From: Paroedura picta
Taxonomy: Eukaryota > Chordata > Lepidosauria > Squamata > Gekkonidae
Direction: 5' to 3'
DNA: 64,000 nt
NCBI RefSeq assembly: GCF_049243985.1
Contig: NC_135384.1
Location: forward strand, 12,830,501 to 12,894,500
A model generated the notes under the pieces. It was not told the DNA's origin, made no database searches, and was given only the letters and a program-made list of their open reading frames with translations. A program made the translations under genes and the position numbers. Positions 24,225 to 34,395 of the stretch are shown in pieces. The number at the start of each line of letters is the position of its first letter. Within the stretch, counting starts at the first letter, position 1.

Positions 24225-24604
24225 AGTCTTCCTCAGGCACTGGTGGGTTCTCCTTCTTTGGAGGTTTTTAAGCAGAGACTAAATAGCCTTCTGACAGAAA
24301 TGCTGATTGTGTGAACTTAGGCATTGTAAGCAGGTGAGCATAAGGGATTGTATCTGAGCTTGGCTCTTGTGGCCCTTTCTAGCATGCCTAGAGAAATGCT
24401 GATTGCCAATGGGGTTAGGAGTTAAATTTCCAACCAGGCCTGACTGGCCAGGGATTCTTTTTTTTTTTGGGGTGGGGGGCTTACATGATTGGGGCATGGA
24501 ATTGGGTTCACTATGGGTGGGCAGGCAGATGTGGATTTCCTGCGTTCTGCAGAGGGTTGATGACCCTGGAAGTACCTTCCAACTTTATGATTTTATGGTT
24601 CTAA
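24225..24604 (+). mobile_element. CR1 LINE 3' UTR (unit 3 copy)
   Basis: Duplicate of 19875-20237, ending at TACCTTCCAACTTTATGATT. It differs by small indels, including a longer T-run near 24460. Confidence 0.8.
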
Positions 24605-25020
24605 ATCACAGTGTAACACAAACCATAAAGGATGTTTGCAATATCGTCTCTGCATCCCAAAATAAAGGACTCCAACAATAGGTTAAACTGGGGCTTTATT
24701 AATGGAAGTTCTACCACCATAATACATTTAACACTTTATTTTCCTTTCAATGTGAAATACATAACAAATATGTCATCCTATATGATATTAGCATGCCAAT
24801 GAACCATCCAAGCTCAAACCCAAACACTACAGTGCCTCACTGTTCCTAATACTGTACCAAATGCTTTTGTATTAACACCAGCCCTATTTGTTATTTGACT
24901 CTGGTATGTAGTGATGCTGAGTAGTGATGTTACTCACTGTGTTGTAGTCACCTCATCAATTTCCTCAAACTAGTATAACATTATTCAGTAAAACTTCCCT
25001 CATCTTTGAATACCCCAGAG

Positions 25021-25347
25021 TAGTGATCCCCAACCTGTGGGCCGTGGACCACATGTGGACCTTCGACTAATTGGAGGTGGGCCCCAAAGGACGCCTTCTC
25101 CCCCCCCCGGCCCTTTACTTCATCCCCCCCGGCCCTTTACACTTCATTGTTGTGGCGTGTCTGTATATTATTTTGAAGGGATGTTTAAACATTACCATAG
25201 CGATCAGAGAGCACTAGGGCAGTGGTTGAGAGTAGAGGAGTAAACTACCCCCCCCCACCGGGCCTCAGTAAAAGGCATTGAGTGGTCCCCGGTGAGTGAT
25301 CCCCGGCGTTGAGTGGTCCATGGTGATAAAAAGGTTGGGGACCACTG
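25021..25347. mobile_element. hAT-type MITE with 8-base target duplication
   Basis: Left end TAGTGATCCCCAACCT; right end is the complement of CAGTGGTCCCCAACCTTTTT. Perfect 8-base target duplications CCCCAGAG flank it (25013-25020 and 25348-25355). No transposase; about 327 bases with C-rich runs inside. Confidence 0.9.
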
Positions 25348-25890
25348 CCCCAGAGGACTCATCAAATAGTTATATTTGTTTTTCTGCCCAACCCACTCTA
25401 TTCTTGCTGACTAATCCCTACTTAGGATGTAAAACCCCTGTGACTTCAGCTGCCCTGTTTGGAAACCCGGAGAACCACCTTTAAAATATTCTACATTAAA
25501 AAAAAAAGATGAATGGACCAGTCCAGAATATATTTACCTTCCTTCTCCAATAATCTGAAGTAGGCAAAAGGGGCCTTTTTGTTTGTTTGGTTTTGCTAAA
25601 TTGAGAAAGGACACTCCAAAATTTCCACTACAACCTGAAGTGAATCAGTACCTCAGCCACAGTATTATAAAAACTGACTGGGGTTGTCAGCACATTTCAT
25701 ACTCAGAGGAGAGAGGGGTTGCTTAAATACATCTAAGACTGTGTTCTGATAGAAACATCTTTCAGACTAATGCTGCATTCCTCAGACAGGTTGGGATGAA
25801 GATATTCCTGCACCTGATTGACATCTTTCAATCTAGAGAAGGGAACTTTTGCTTGCCTTCTTTTCAGCACTCTCTTTTCTTCTTAAGAAA

Positions 25891-26844
25891 TCATGCAAGT
25901 AGTTTCTTAATTTGGAGGGGTATTTTCCACATACCCTCTTGGATATCCTTGTTTCTGAGGCTATAGATGATGGGATTCAGGATGGGTGGTAAAACAGTAT
26001 AGAAAACAGCAGAGATCATATCCAGAGTTGGGGAGGAAAGGGATTTGGGCCTCATGTAGGAAAGGACACCGGTAGTAATAAATAAAGAAAAGACAGCCAA
26101 GTGGGGAGTGCAGGTAGAAAAGGCTTTGTGTCTGCCTTGAACAGACGGAATCTTCAGTACCGTAGAGAAGATGTAGCCATAGGAAACAAAGATGAATATG
26201 AACATAAAGGAGTCCACAATAAGCCCAAGAATGAGGATCAGTTGTTCATTAACGTTGGTATCCGTGCAAGAGATCTTTTGTAGTTGAGGGATGTCGCAGA
26301 AGAATTGCTCAATGATATTGGACCCACAGAAGCTTAACCTGAATGTGACACCAGTCTGTAGAACTGCATGCAACACACTGCTTATCCAAGTAGCAGCCGC
26401 CATCTGAGCACAGGCATCCCAGTTCATGATTAATTTGTATTGCAGAGGATGGCAGATGGCTACAAAGCGGTCATACGCCATGACAGCTAGAATGACAAGC
26501 TCAGCAGTGACACACATGACAACAAAGAAGATCTGTGTGACACAACCAGAGAATGAAATAAGTGTGCTGTTTGTCAAGGAAACGGCCATGGATTTGGGGA
26601 CAGTGGTAGAGATGACACAGATATCGGTCAGTGATAAGTTCACCAAGAAAAAGTACATGGGGGTGTGTAGATGATGGTTCAGAACCACAGCTATGACAAC
26701 AAGACAGTTCCCTATTGCAGCTAAGAAATAAGTGGAGAGGAAGATCACAAAGTGCAAAATTTGCAAGTCATGTTCATCAGAAAATGTCATCAGCAGAAAG
26801 TCTTTCACAGTGGATTGATTGGCTATTTGATTCCTTACAGCCAT
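25891..26844 (-). CDS. Olfactory receptor, OR14-like, tandem unit 3; intact
   Basis: Intact single-exon OR of 317 codons from MAVRNQ; an in-frame ATG at 26886 would add 14 residues. The second candidate start used by its sisters (MAN) reads IAN here, which supports MAV as the start. A glycosylation site (NQS) lies at residues 9-11. It has GN in TM1, LHTPMYFFLVNLSLTD, and MAYDRFVAICHPLQY with Y to F in the usual DRYVA motif. It also has EC2 with CGSNIIEQFFCDIPQ, GRHKAFSTCTPHL, and LPPILNPIIYSLRNKDI. No stop or shift. The DRF variant occurs in some working ORs, so function is not excluded. Confidence 0.95.
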   Translation of the reverse strand: MAVRNQIANQSTVKDFLLMTFSDEHDLQILHFVIFLSTYFLAAIGNCLVVIAVVLNHHLHTPMYFFLVNLSLTDICVISTTVPKSMAVSLTNSTLISFSGCVTQIFFVVMCVTAELVILAVMAYDRFVAICHPLQYKLIMNWDACAQMAAATWISSVLHAVLQTGVTFRLSFCGSNIIEQFFCDIPQLQKISCTDTNVNEQLILILGLIVDSFMFIFIFVSYGYIFSTVLKIPSVQGRHKAFSTCTPHLAVFSLFITTGVLSYMRPKSLSSPTLDMISAVFYTVLPPILNPIIYSLRNKDIQEGMWKIPLQIKKLLA

Positions 26845-26950
26845 TCTGCTGAGAGAAGGAAAGTTATTGATGAAATACCTACACATTTGGAAAAGAATTA
26901 TTGTATCAATATCATGTATTTTAGTAGTACATTGTAGTCCTATTTATCAT

Positions 26951-28354
26951 CTAACCTATTTTGTAATATATATTCCATTAGTCTTCCAACCTTGCTTCTT
27001 GTAAGTTCAAGTCAAGAAGAATACCCAAAATATAAAGTCTGAAGTGTACTGCTTAGTCCTGGCTATATTCACAATCATTTTTCCCATGTATTTTACATTA
27101 TGGAAGCTTGAACTTTAGAAGAAAGGTACAATGTCTATTAAATTTTAAAAAATTGAAATGAAACCTTGCTTTATTGACACTTCTCTCTTTTACCTTTTTG
27201 TCCCTGTAAACCCTCATTTGTTTTTTCAAGAGAAGAATATCCATCTACATCACAGTGTTTAGAGTTAAGTAAATGCAATTATGATAAAACACAGAAGCCT
27301 TCTCCCTACAATTTAAATATCCTTCGTTCATATCCTAAGTAAATCTTTCAGCAGTAATGAAACCATGGTCATGGTAATGAGTCGACACACAGATTAAAGG
27401 ACACTAAGTTTAATCCCCCCCACTCTGGTTTTTACACAATCTCAATAAATTCAGCTCCTTGTTATAATCCACAACACATATAGTTTGGGTCCATTTTGGT
27501 ATCACGATCCTCTTCCCCTATGCAACAGTTGGAAACCTGAATGAAGCCGTGGGTACCTCTTAACTAGTGCTGAACCACAATGTCCCCCAACAAAACAAAA
27601 TCAGTGGCACCTTTAAGACCAATAAAGATTTATTCAAGGTTTGAGCCACTGGCATGATGGTCAGTTCATAGTCTGAGGAAGAGTGCTTGCACTCCAAAGC
27701 TCACACCTTGACTAAATCTTTGTTGGCCTTAAAGATGCCCCTGGACTCTGATTTTGTTTTGTTGTTCTGCTTCAGACCAACACGGCTACCCACTTGAATC
27801 TACAATGTCTCCATTTCACCATCTTCTTTGTAGGTTATTCTCCCCCCCCCCCACTGAAGAAAGGGCTTCTAGACCTCAGTTCTGCTATTCTTCTCAGAAT
27901 TATTTTGCTAGCTCTGTTTATTCAGTCAATCAAACTTTATTATAGTCGTTTAGACCAAGTTACATGAAGTCATTCCTCCTATTTAATTAATTGAAATCTC
28001 AGATTTACCAAACGTTATGAAACATCACACTGAAAAATCCCTATTTATTTCTAGTGTCATCCACAATTTTTTGCTCAACAAAGAAACCCACCAATTCAGA
28101 ATCCAGGCCCAAGCACACTGGTTAGCAAAAGCCATGTGTTCATATGCATGTGAATGAAACAAAGAGTTGCTGTTCTGCATACCGTCATTTGCACTGTTCT
28201 TTCAAGGAGAAAGACAGTTGTAAAGTGTGACAGCTGGATCTTGTCTTGGTTTCTAAATGTCCTCATCCATGAAGCTCCTTGGTCTTTACATTCCTCTCAA
28301 AATTGAAGTGCAGAGCATCTGAAGAGACTGACAATGTATTAGGTAATGAAATAT
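26951..28354. other. Intergenic with a foldback repeat, no gene
   Basis: AT-rich flank, then the palindromic repeat at 27590-27812, then sequence with nothing recognisable. No ORF deserves a call. Confidence 0.55.
27590..27812. repeat. Foldback (palindromic) interspersed repeat
   Basis: The halves pair with each other: CAAAACAAAATCAGTGGCAC on the left, and GGACTCTGATTTTGTTTTG on the right as its complement. The outer right end reads CTTCAGACCAACACGGCTAC. The same family lies at 41275-41455 and 57905-58080. MITE-like; superfamily not assigned. Confidence 0.7.
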
Positions 28355-28525
28355 AAGAAGAAGAGTTGGTTTTTATATTCCACTTTTCACTACCCAAAGG
28401 CCTCTCAAAGTGGCTTTCCCTTCCTCTCCCCTCAACACACATCTTGTAAGGTTTGTGGGGCTGAGAGAGCTCTGAGAACTGTGACTAGCCCAGGGTAACC
28501 CACAGGATAAAACTCACCTCTTCCA
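28355..28525 (-). mobile_element. tRNA-derived SINE, 3' part
   Basis: It starts with the complement of the CTT tail (AAGAAGAGTTGGTTTTTATA), then AGTGGC, CCCTTCCTCTCC and GGGGCTGAGAGAGCTCTGAG, the reverse complement of the family tail. Confidence 0.8.
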
Positions 28526-28899
28526 TAGCTTCTCTCAGTAGACAAGTGTGTCCTTGTGCCTTGAGTTTGGTCTTTATTGAAAGATGCCTATTTTTTGAAG
28601 AACAGAGCGAGCCATCTCTGTTTCCTTCAGGGAGATGAATCAGAGAATTGAACCACTGAGATTATCATAGAAATCTCCAGTGGCATAGCCTATGGACTTC
28701 TTTCAGTGGGGCTTATTCATTCAGCTGCCAGTCAACAAGTGTAAGATTATCATGGGTACAAGTTACCAGTCTCATACCATACATATGTAAACCTGCTACA
28801 TGCCTTGCCCCATGTTCCCATTTATATTTGCTAAATGAAGGCCCCCAATTTACTAGAGCTGTGGCTTGACAAGTGGTGGAGCAGGCACCAAGAAGAGCA

Positions 28900-29460
28900 G
28901 AGCAATGATGTGCTGGAGTCCTGTGCCTCAGGTGGCCTGACACATGTATGTCACTGGGGGCAGAGAGGTGGACCTTTTTAAAGTACCACATGAGCAGGCC
29001 CTGCCTCTTTGGCCCAGACTGCTGGAATGAACAGTTTCCATTCCACCCGCCCTATGTTCATGGTTCTTCTGGTTATAAACTTTGTACATTGCATATTTCT
29101 TTCATTTTGTCACAGCTTGTGGAATGGCATAGGACCTGCCTGCATTTGGTGGGGGGTCTGGCCTGCAACCCGGACTCCCCAGATCAGGGGCCTCCATAGG
29201 AGGCAGCTGGGTGTGAACAGGGCAGACTCCTGGGGGAAGGCACAAGCCTCACACAGCTGGGTGGCCTGAGGTGGGCCAATGGATGTCTGTGCCCCTAGTG
29301 GTACCTCTTGTGGGAAACTTCACTTGCAAGGGATCCTAGTGCCAAAGGAGCCCATGCTCCTGGCTGGGAGATGGGCAGGATTCCTTTGCAGTTCACTAGG
29401 GACTGGAGGGGGGCATGGTGGGCCACAGATCTGGACTTGGGAGCTGCTGTCACTTATTCC
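28900..29460 (+). repeat. Unclassified repeat shared with OR 5' flanks (copy 1, most diverged)
   Basis: Shares ordered blocks with 35960-36480 and the complement of 63520-64000, including GCAGGCCC-GCCTC, TGGCATAGGA, GATCAGGGGCCTCCATA and GTGGTACCTC. In the other two copies it sits just upstream of an OR; here it abuts an OR tail relic. Family unknown. Confidence 0.6.
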
Positions 29461-29533
29461 ATAGTTCCCCCAGTCATCTACAGAATTCAGAACAAAGAAA
29501 TCAAAATGGCAATGAAGAAACAGTGTTATTTCT
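29453..29533 (+). pseudogene. Olfactory receptor relic: TM7 and C-tail only
   Basis: A plus-strand frame reads TYSIVPPVIYRIQNKEIKMA then MKK, matching the OR TM7 end (LVPPLLNPVIYSMRNKEIK). The LLNP residues are missing and all upstream receptor sequence is gone. It directly follows the repeat that elsewhere precedes ORs, suggesting a large internal deletion of an OR unit. The match is short but specific. Confidence 0.7.
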
Positions 29534-29649
29534 TTAAGTCTTTCTCATGGGTGAAAATGTGGCTGACATTTTTGTTGAATAAAATGTGCATGGGACTTAG
29601 TATATATTTTGCTCTAGGGAAAAGTTGGATTCTGAGACCTGTTTAAATT

Positions 29650-31264
29650 AACATGTTCTCCAAATGGTCATAATTTCAATACATTTGCATACTTTATTTT
29701 GCTGGGTATGAGGTTGTGCAAAAGCTACATAGGCTATTGAAGCTCTAACTCCTCAGGAATGGCACATGTTCTAAAATCATGCCATGTTTTTGTAATAGTA
29801 ACTGGAATTACTCTGACATTTGTCATTCCCTGAGCAAAGGAAGGGGGAAGTTGAATGCTGTCGTTTAGAATGATTAAACATATACTTCCTACAGCAGTAA
29901 AATACCATATTGATTTTACTATATCAAGGCTGCTTTTCCACAGAGTCTGATTTCTTTGTGAAATCAGGATAAATGTGTGATCTGAACAATGCAGCTTACC
30001 CAAGGTTTGATTTTAGTTGGATTTTTTTTTTTTGCTTTGATGGAAAGCTACATTAATTTTTCAAATTGGAAAAGATTCTAGAACAGCTTTGGTGGTGGGG
30101 GGGGCAGGCTGTATTTCTCAATAACATAGACATATCTATCCATGTTGTTTCAAAGAGGCTCTCCAATGGATCAATTATAGTAATCTGAATTGCACAATGT
30201 ATCTAATACTCAAGAGTGTTGTCATTTCTTTCCTTGGCTGTAAGGAATAAATGTAATTTTAAAATGACTCCTCGACAGTTATGTTGACATTTACATTCTC
30301 AGTTAAAATAGCACAAAGAAGCAGGGTTGTCCTTAGAGACACAATTAAACTTAATTTTAAAATGAGTTCATAGACACCTGGTAAAACTTTCAGGTAATGA
30401 CACTTCATTATCATAATTGGGAAGTACTGCAAAGCTTTGAATGCCTTATTTGCAACTTGATTTCTCTTCACAGCATTAAACAGACCAAATGTAGGATAGA
30501 TATAATCTTGGGTGGTTATGGTTAATTTTTGCAAATTAGACTCCTTAGGTCATAAGAAGGTCACTTTAGGTTAGGGAAGTTGAGTTATCTAATTGTAGTT
30601 CTGGAAACTGTACAAGCATTGCACAAATCACAATGGAAAGATAATTTCTTTAGATTTGTTTTTCTTATTTCAACTGAAGCACCCTGTAACTAGCACAGTT
30701 TCCTCTTTGTTTTACTCTTCCAACAAGAATACCTTTCAAAATGTAGTATTGGGAGCACTCCAGGCAAAAAAGAAAAGAAAAAAGGATGCTTTGATTTCAA
30801 AGGATACACTTAATAAGTAATAAATAAATAAATAAATCTGGCTTTCACATCTTATTGCAAGAGAAGCAGAGGAACAAGAAGTGATTTGGTCTTCAGTCAA
30901 TCATGGCCAGAGCAGCATCTCAGCCACGCCACTGTGCTATAAACCACATGAGATCAACTTATACAAGACTGCCAGTCATAATAGTTTTTTGCACAAAAAA
31001 AAATGATGGGAATTGGAAGGGAGCAAAGCATTATGGGAGGCTTCCTCCTGACCACAATGCCAAAAACATGTTGAATTACAGCCTGGGAAAAGAGGGGAGG
31101 AAAGCCCAAATGCAGAAAGCAGAGTGCCAACTCACATCATCCAATCAAAGTCCAAAGAGAGGCTAAAATGAGGTACATCTCCTGATGCGGAAACGGTATG
31201 AGTGATTCACTCTACCCTGAGTCTGTGGAGATAGGGAGGAATTTAAATAAAATATTTAAAAAAA
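29650..31264. other. Intergenic, no gene seen
   Basis: AT-rich. A minus-strand open frame of 91 codons at 30259-30534 resembles no family I know. A short (AATA)n lies near 30820. The unclassified repeat at 30960-31200 is related to 6500-6710 (shared GAAGGGAGCAAAGCAT). Confidence 0.5.
30960..31200. repeat. Unclassified interspersed repeat
   Basis: Shares GAAGGGAGCAAAGCAT, GGGAGGCTTCCTCC-type and GCGGAAACGGT-type blocks with 6500-6710. No ends or coding content identified. Confidence 0.5.
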
Positions 31265-31400
31265 TTAAAATCCTCCATGTGACTATTATCAAGCAAGTTA
31301 CCTCATCATTGGTACCCAAGAGGTTATCTTCTCAGCTTTCCATTTATTTGGAAGCCTTATTCTTTGAAGAACATCCCGAAGCAATACTGACTGGGATCCT
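31265..31400 (+). pseudogene. V2R exon 1 relic
   Basis: A plus-strand frame carries SSQLSIYLEALFFEEHPEAI, matching [18 protein letters not shown] in exon 1 of the V2R gene at 51398-51612. The similarity includes the preceding TATTATCAAGCA stretch and continues past the splice donor (CCTATGTAAGGAG) into the intron to about 31467. The start codon and the other exons are absent nearby. This is a remnant of a second V2R gene. Confidence 0.82.
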
Positions 31401-32289
31401 ATGTAAGGAGTTCTTTGTATTTCCAGTGTACACAGCCATACAGATTATACCCAGTGCAACTAGATAATGACAGCATTAATTTCTAACTCCAGCTTCCTCC
31501 ACATTTTATCTTCATGTAAGTTGAACCAATCATGCTTTATTCTCACACCATTTTTTGTTACCTCACATCAAGTCATTTCTTGAAGTTTGCACATTTACCC
31601 TTGTTTGGGGTGTGTCAGTAAATCAGTATAATATGGATATGTGATGGATATACAGCATGAATGTTATGTATAAAAACCATTCTAATAGAATATTTGTACG
31701 ATGAATTGATCGTATAACCGGTAGCAACAATTAAACATTTGTGTGTGGCGGGGAGGGGGGGGGAATATTAAAAGAAGTGATTGAGAACACTCTACCCCTG
31801 TCCATTGTGACTTCTCAAAACGAGCCATGAGAAAGTAGGAGGCTCACTTTGGATGATTATCAATCTCTCCCTGTCATCAGGGATCTTCCTGAATGGGCTG
31901 AAGAAGGAGGCAGTGATACATCCTCTGTTGAAGAAACCATCACTGGACCTTCAGGATCTTGCTAGCTATCACCCCGTCTCACACCAGCATTTCTGGAGAA
32001 GGTGGTGGAGTGAGCAATTGCAGACCAGTTACTAGCATACCTGGATGATGCTTCAGTCCTCGATCCAACTTCTAATCTTGCCACAGTGTGAAAACAGCAC
32101 TGGTCACTCTTATGGATAGCCTACGGTACCAACTGGACCGAGGTGGCTTTGCACTAGCAATATTTTCAGAACTGACAACAGCGTTTGATATTTTCGACCA
32201 TGAGCTCCTTGTTCACTGCCTCATCAACACAGGGATCCAGGAGATAGCTTTAACATGTCTTTCCTCCTTCCTCCAAGGATAAAGAGTAG

Positions 32290-32895
32290 TAATTGGGAAG
32301 AACCAATCATGGTGTTGGAATACCGTGGACAGTCAAAGTTACCAACAAGATAGTTTTAGAGACGAGCAAGCCAACTACGTCATTAGAAGACAAGATATTA
32401 CAGCTAAAGCTTTGGACACTTTGGACACATCATGCGATCAAACCCGTTAGAAAAATCATTAATGCTCGTCATTAGGGTTGGGTGCTTTGGCGACCGAAGC
32501 AGCCGCTTGCACTTGAAGCAGCCAGCACCCTGTTGTGTGTGAGTGGAGAGGAGGCGCAGGCGTTGACGCAGTGACTGGTTCACACACACAGTTCTGCAGC
32601 TCTGTGCTGGCGTGTGTGTGCCAATTGGTGCCTCCCCTCGCGATGCAGCAATGGCTGCTTCAGGCACAAGCAGGTGCTTCAGACACCAAAGCGCCCAACC
32701 CTACTCAGCATGGTCAGCGGCAAAAGGAAACGTGGTCGCCAAAGGATCTGCTGGCTTGACACGATCAAAGCCAATACAGGGATGACCATGAACCAACTAA
32801 ACGAAGCAGTCATTGGCAGAAACGTAGGGTAAAAACTTTCCAATAGAATCACGGAGGGTCGGGCACGACTGAACGGATAACATCATCATCAATCA
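32290..32895 (+). mobile_element. RTE-type LINE 3' end nested in the L2/CR1 LINE
   Basis: Reads WTVKVTNKIVLETSKPTTSL and then LEDKILQLKL, continuing after an internal MITE with GKRKRGRQRICWLDTIKANT. It closes with GGGTCGGGCACGACTGAACG and a CATCATCATC tail. This is the C-terminal region of a BovB-like element, but a different family from the one at 1-1686. Confidence 0.75.
32474..32704. mobile_element. MITE nested in the RTE-type LINE
   Basis: Inverted ends TAGGGTTGGGTGCTTTGG and CCAAAGCGCCCAACCCTA. Flanks CTCGTCAT and CTCAGCAT form an imperfect 8-base target duplication (6 of 8). GC-rich, no transposase. The host LINE frame resumes straight after it. Confidence 0.82.
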
Positions 32896-34079
32896 CACTA
32901 CTGTGAACTCAAATGAGAAGTCCTGCAGACAGTGATTCTCTCCTCAACACTATTCAACATCTTTATCCATCCACTTGAACAGTTGGCCTGAAATTATGTC
33001 CTAGGATTTCACCAGTATGCTGTTGACACCTAGCTCTACCTCCTGATAAATGGCCAGCCTAATAACCCCCTGGGCCCCTTGGACAGATGCCTGGAGACTG
33101 TAGCTGAAAGTTTTGAGTGTAGCCAAATGAAACTTACTCACTCCAAGATGGAGGTACTATGGATAGGTGAAAAGGGTTGGACCAGGAAGTGCACCTCTCC
33201 AGGCTGAACAGTGTGCCACTTAAAATAGCATAATCAATCAGGAATCTGGGTGTGATCCTTGATGCTTCTTCAACTATGGAAGCTCAAATTGCAAGAGTAG
33301 TGCAGCTCGCATTCTTCCACCTCTGCCTATTAACTCCTTAGCTGGCCTCGGAACACCTCGCCACATTGCTCCATGCAATGGTCACCCTTAGGTTGGATTA
33401 CTGCCACTCACTCTGTGTGCTTACCCCTATTCCTGTCCTGGAAGCTACAATTAGTACAGAATGCAGCTGCACATGTTCTCACCATGGAGAGCCCACATCA
33501 CCCTGACCTTCCAGCAGCTGCCCTGGCTACCAGTTTAAGGTGCCTTTCCTTCCAGGCTATCTGTGGTCAGGGTCCTACATACTTCAAGGGCAGTCTACTC
33601 ACCAATATTCCCTGAAGAGTGACACACTCTATCTAGTCCAACAATCTGGTGATCCCTGGCCCCAAAGAAATCTGGCTGGTTTTAACCAGAGCCTTTTCAT
33701 CCATGGCTCCAACCTGGTGGTGTGAGCTCCCCCAATCAGAACTCGGTTCTGTTGGGCCTGCAAAACAGAGTTCTTCTGCCAGACGCTCAGATGAAGCCAG
33801 TGACAGGGACCTCTCTACAGTCTGGTTCCTTACTAGACAACCCTGACACTCAGCATGTCCCTAATCATTACTGTCATCCCTTTTCAACTGTTGTGATTAC
33901 CCAAATCTTGTTGTTTTAACTGTTATATCTTTTTGCTTGTTTATACTGTCCAAAATGTTTTCAGGTATCTTCCCCATTTCCCACTGGCTTCCTGAGACAT
34001 CACAGTGAGGGGTGGTATATAAATTGCATGAATTAATAAAAATACATAAATAAACTTCCAAACAATGAGGGATCTCTTT

Positions 34080-34395
34080 TCACTTAGATTGCTTTCACTT
34101 CAGCATTTACCCAATCTGGTAGCATAGTCGTTCAGGGTATATGAAGGCAAAACAGTCCTAGGGAAGTCGCATCATATTTCTTTCTTTGCATTTTTGTGGG
34201 GAGTGATTTGGGAGATCGCTACAAGATGAGCATACAGTAGGGGATGGATGACTGCTTGTTTTTCTACCTACATACACCTCTGGGGAAATTATCTATAATC
34301 AGATACTGAAATATGCAAACATATTAATACAGTCTGATATTAACGTTTCAAGTGACTTCTAGTGAGCAGAATGGGCTGATTACAATGGTGCAAAG
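34080..34395 (+). promoter_or_regulatory. Putative promoter and non-coding 5' exon of the 36664 OR
   Basis: Homologous to 39040-39396 upstream of the next OR. A degenerate TATA-like TATATGAA (34138) is followed about 260 bases later by a conserved splice donor, CAAAG|GTAAG at 34395/34396. The matching acceptor lies before the coding exon (TTTCTTTCCAG, ending 36631). An untranslated first exon joined to a single coding exon is the usual OR plan. Confidence 0.6.

Larger units (their letters stand above)
23385..26950. repeat. Tandem OR duplication, unit 3
   Basis: Collinear with unit 2. Unit 3 carries an extra hAT-type MITE at 25021-25347 that unit 2 lacks at the matching site (near 20640), so that insertion came after the duplication. 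Confidence 0.88.
31850..34055 (+). mobile_element. L2/CR1-group LINE, RT to 3' end, interrupted by another insertion
   Basis: The plus strand shows LINE ORF2 remnants in order. First comes HPLLKKPSLDLQDLASYHPV (near 31918), then AFDIFDHELL (near 32190), then the interrupting element at 32290-32895. After it come the RT remainder (QYAVDT-LYLL near 33010, the degraded YADD box) and VQNAAAHVLTMESPHHPDL (near 33450). The 3' end at about 34010-34055 has GGTGGTATATAAATTG and an AATAAATA-type tail. Several stops; dead. Confidence 0.8.

Noticed and set aside
30259-30534. Minus-strand open frame of 91 codons
   Set aside because: AT-rich, no domain, no splice context and no duplicate. Likely chance.
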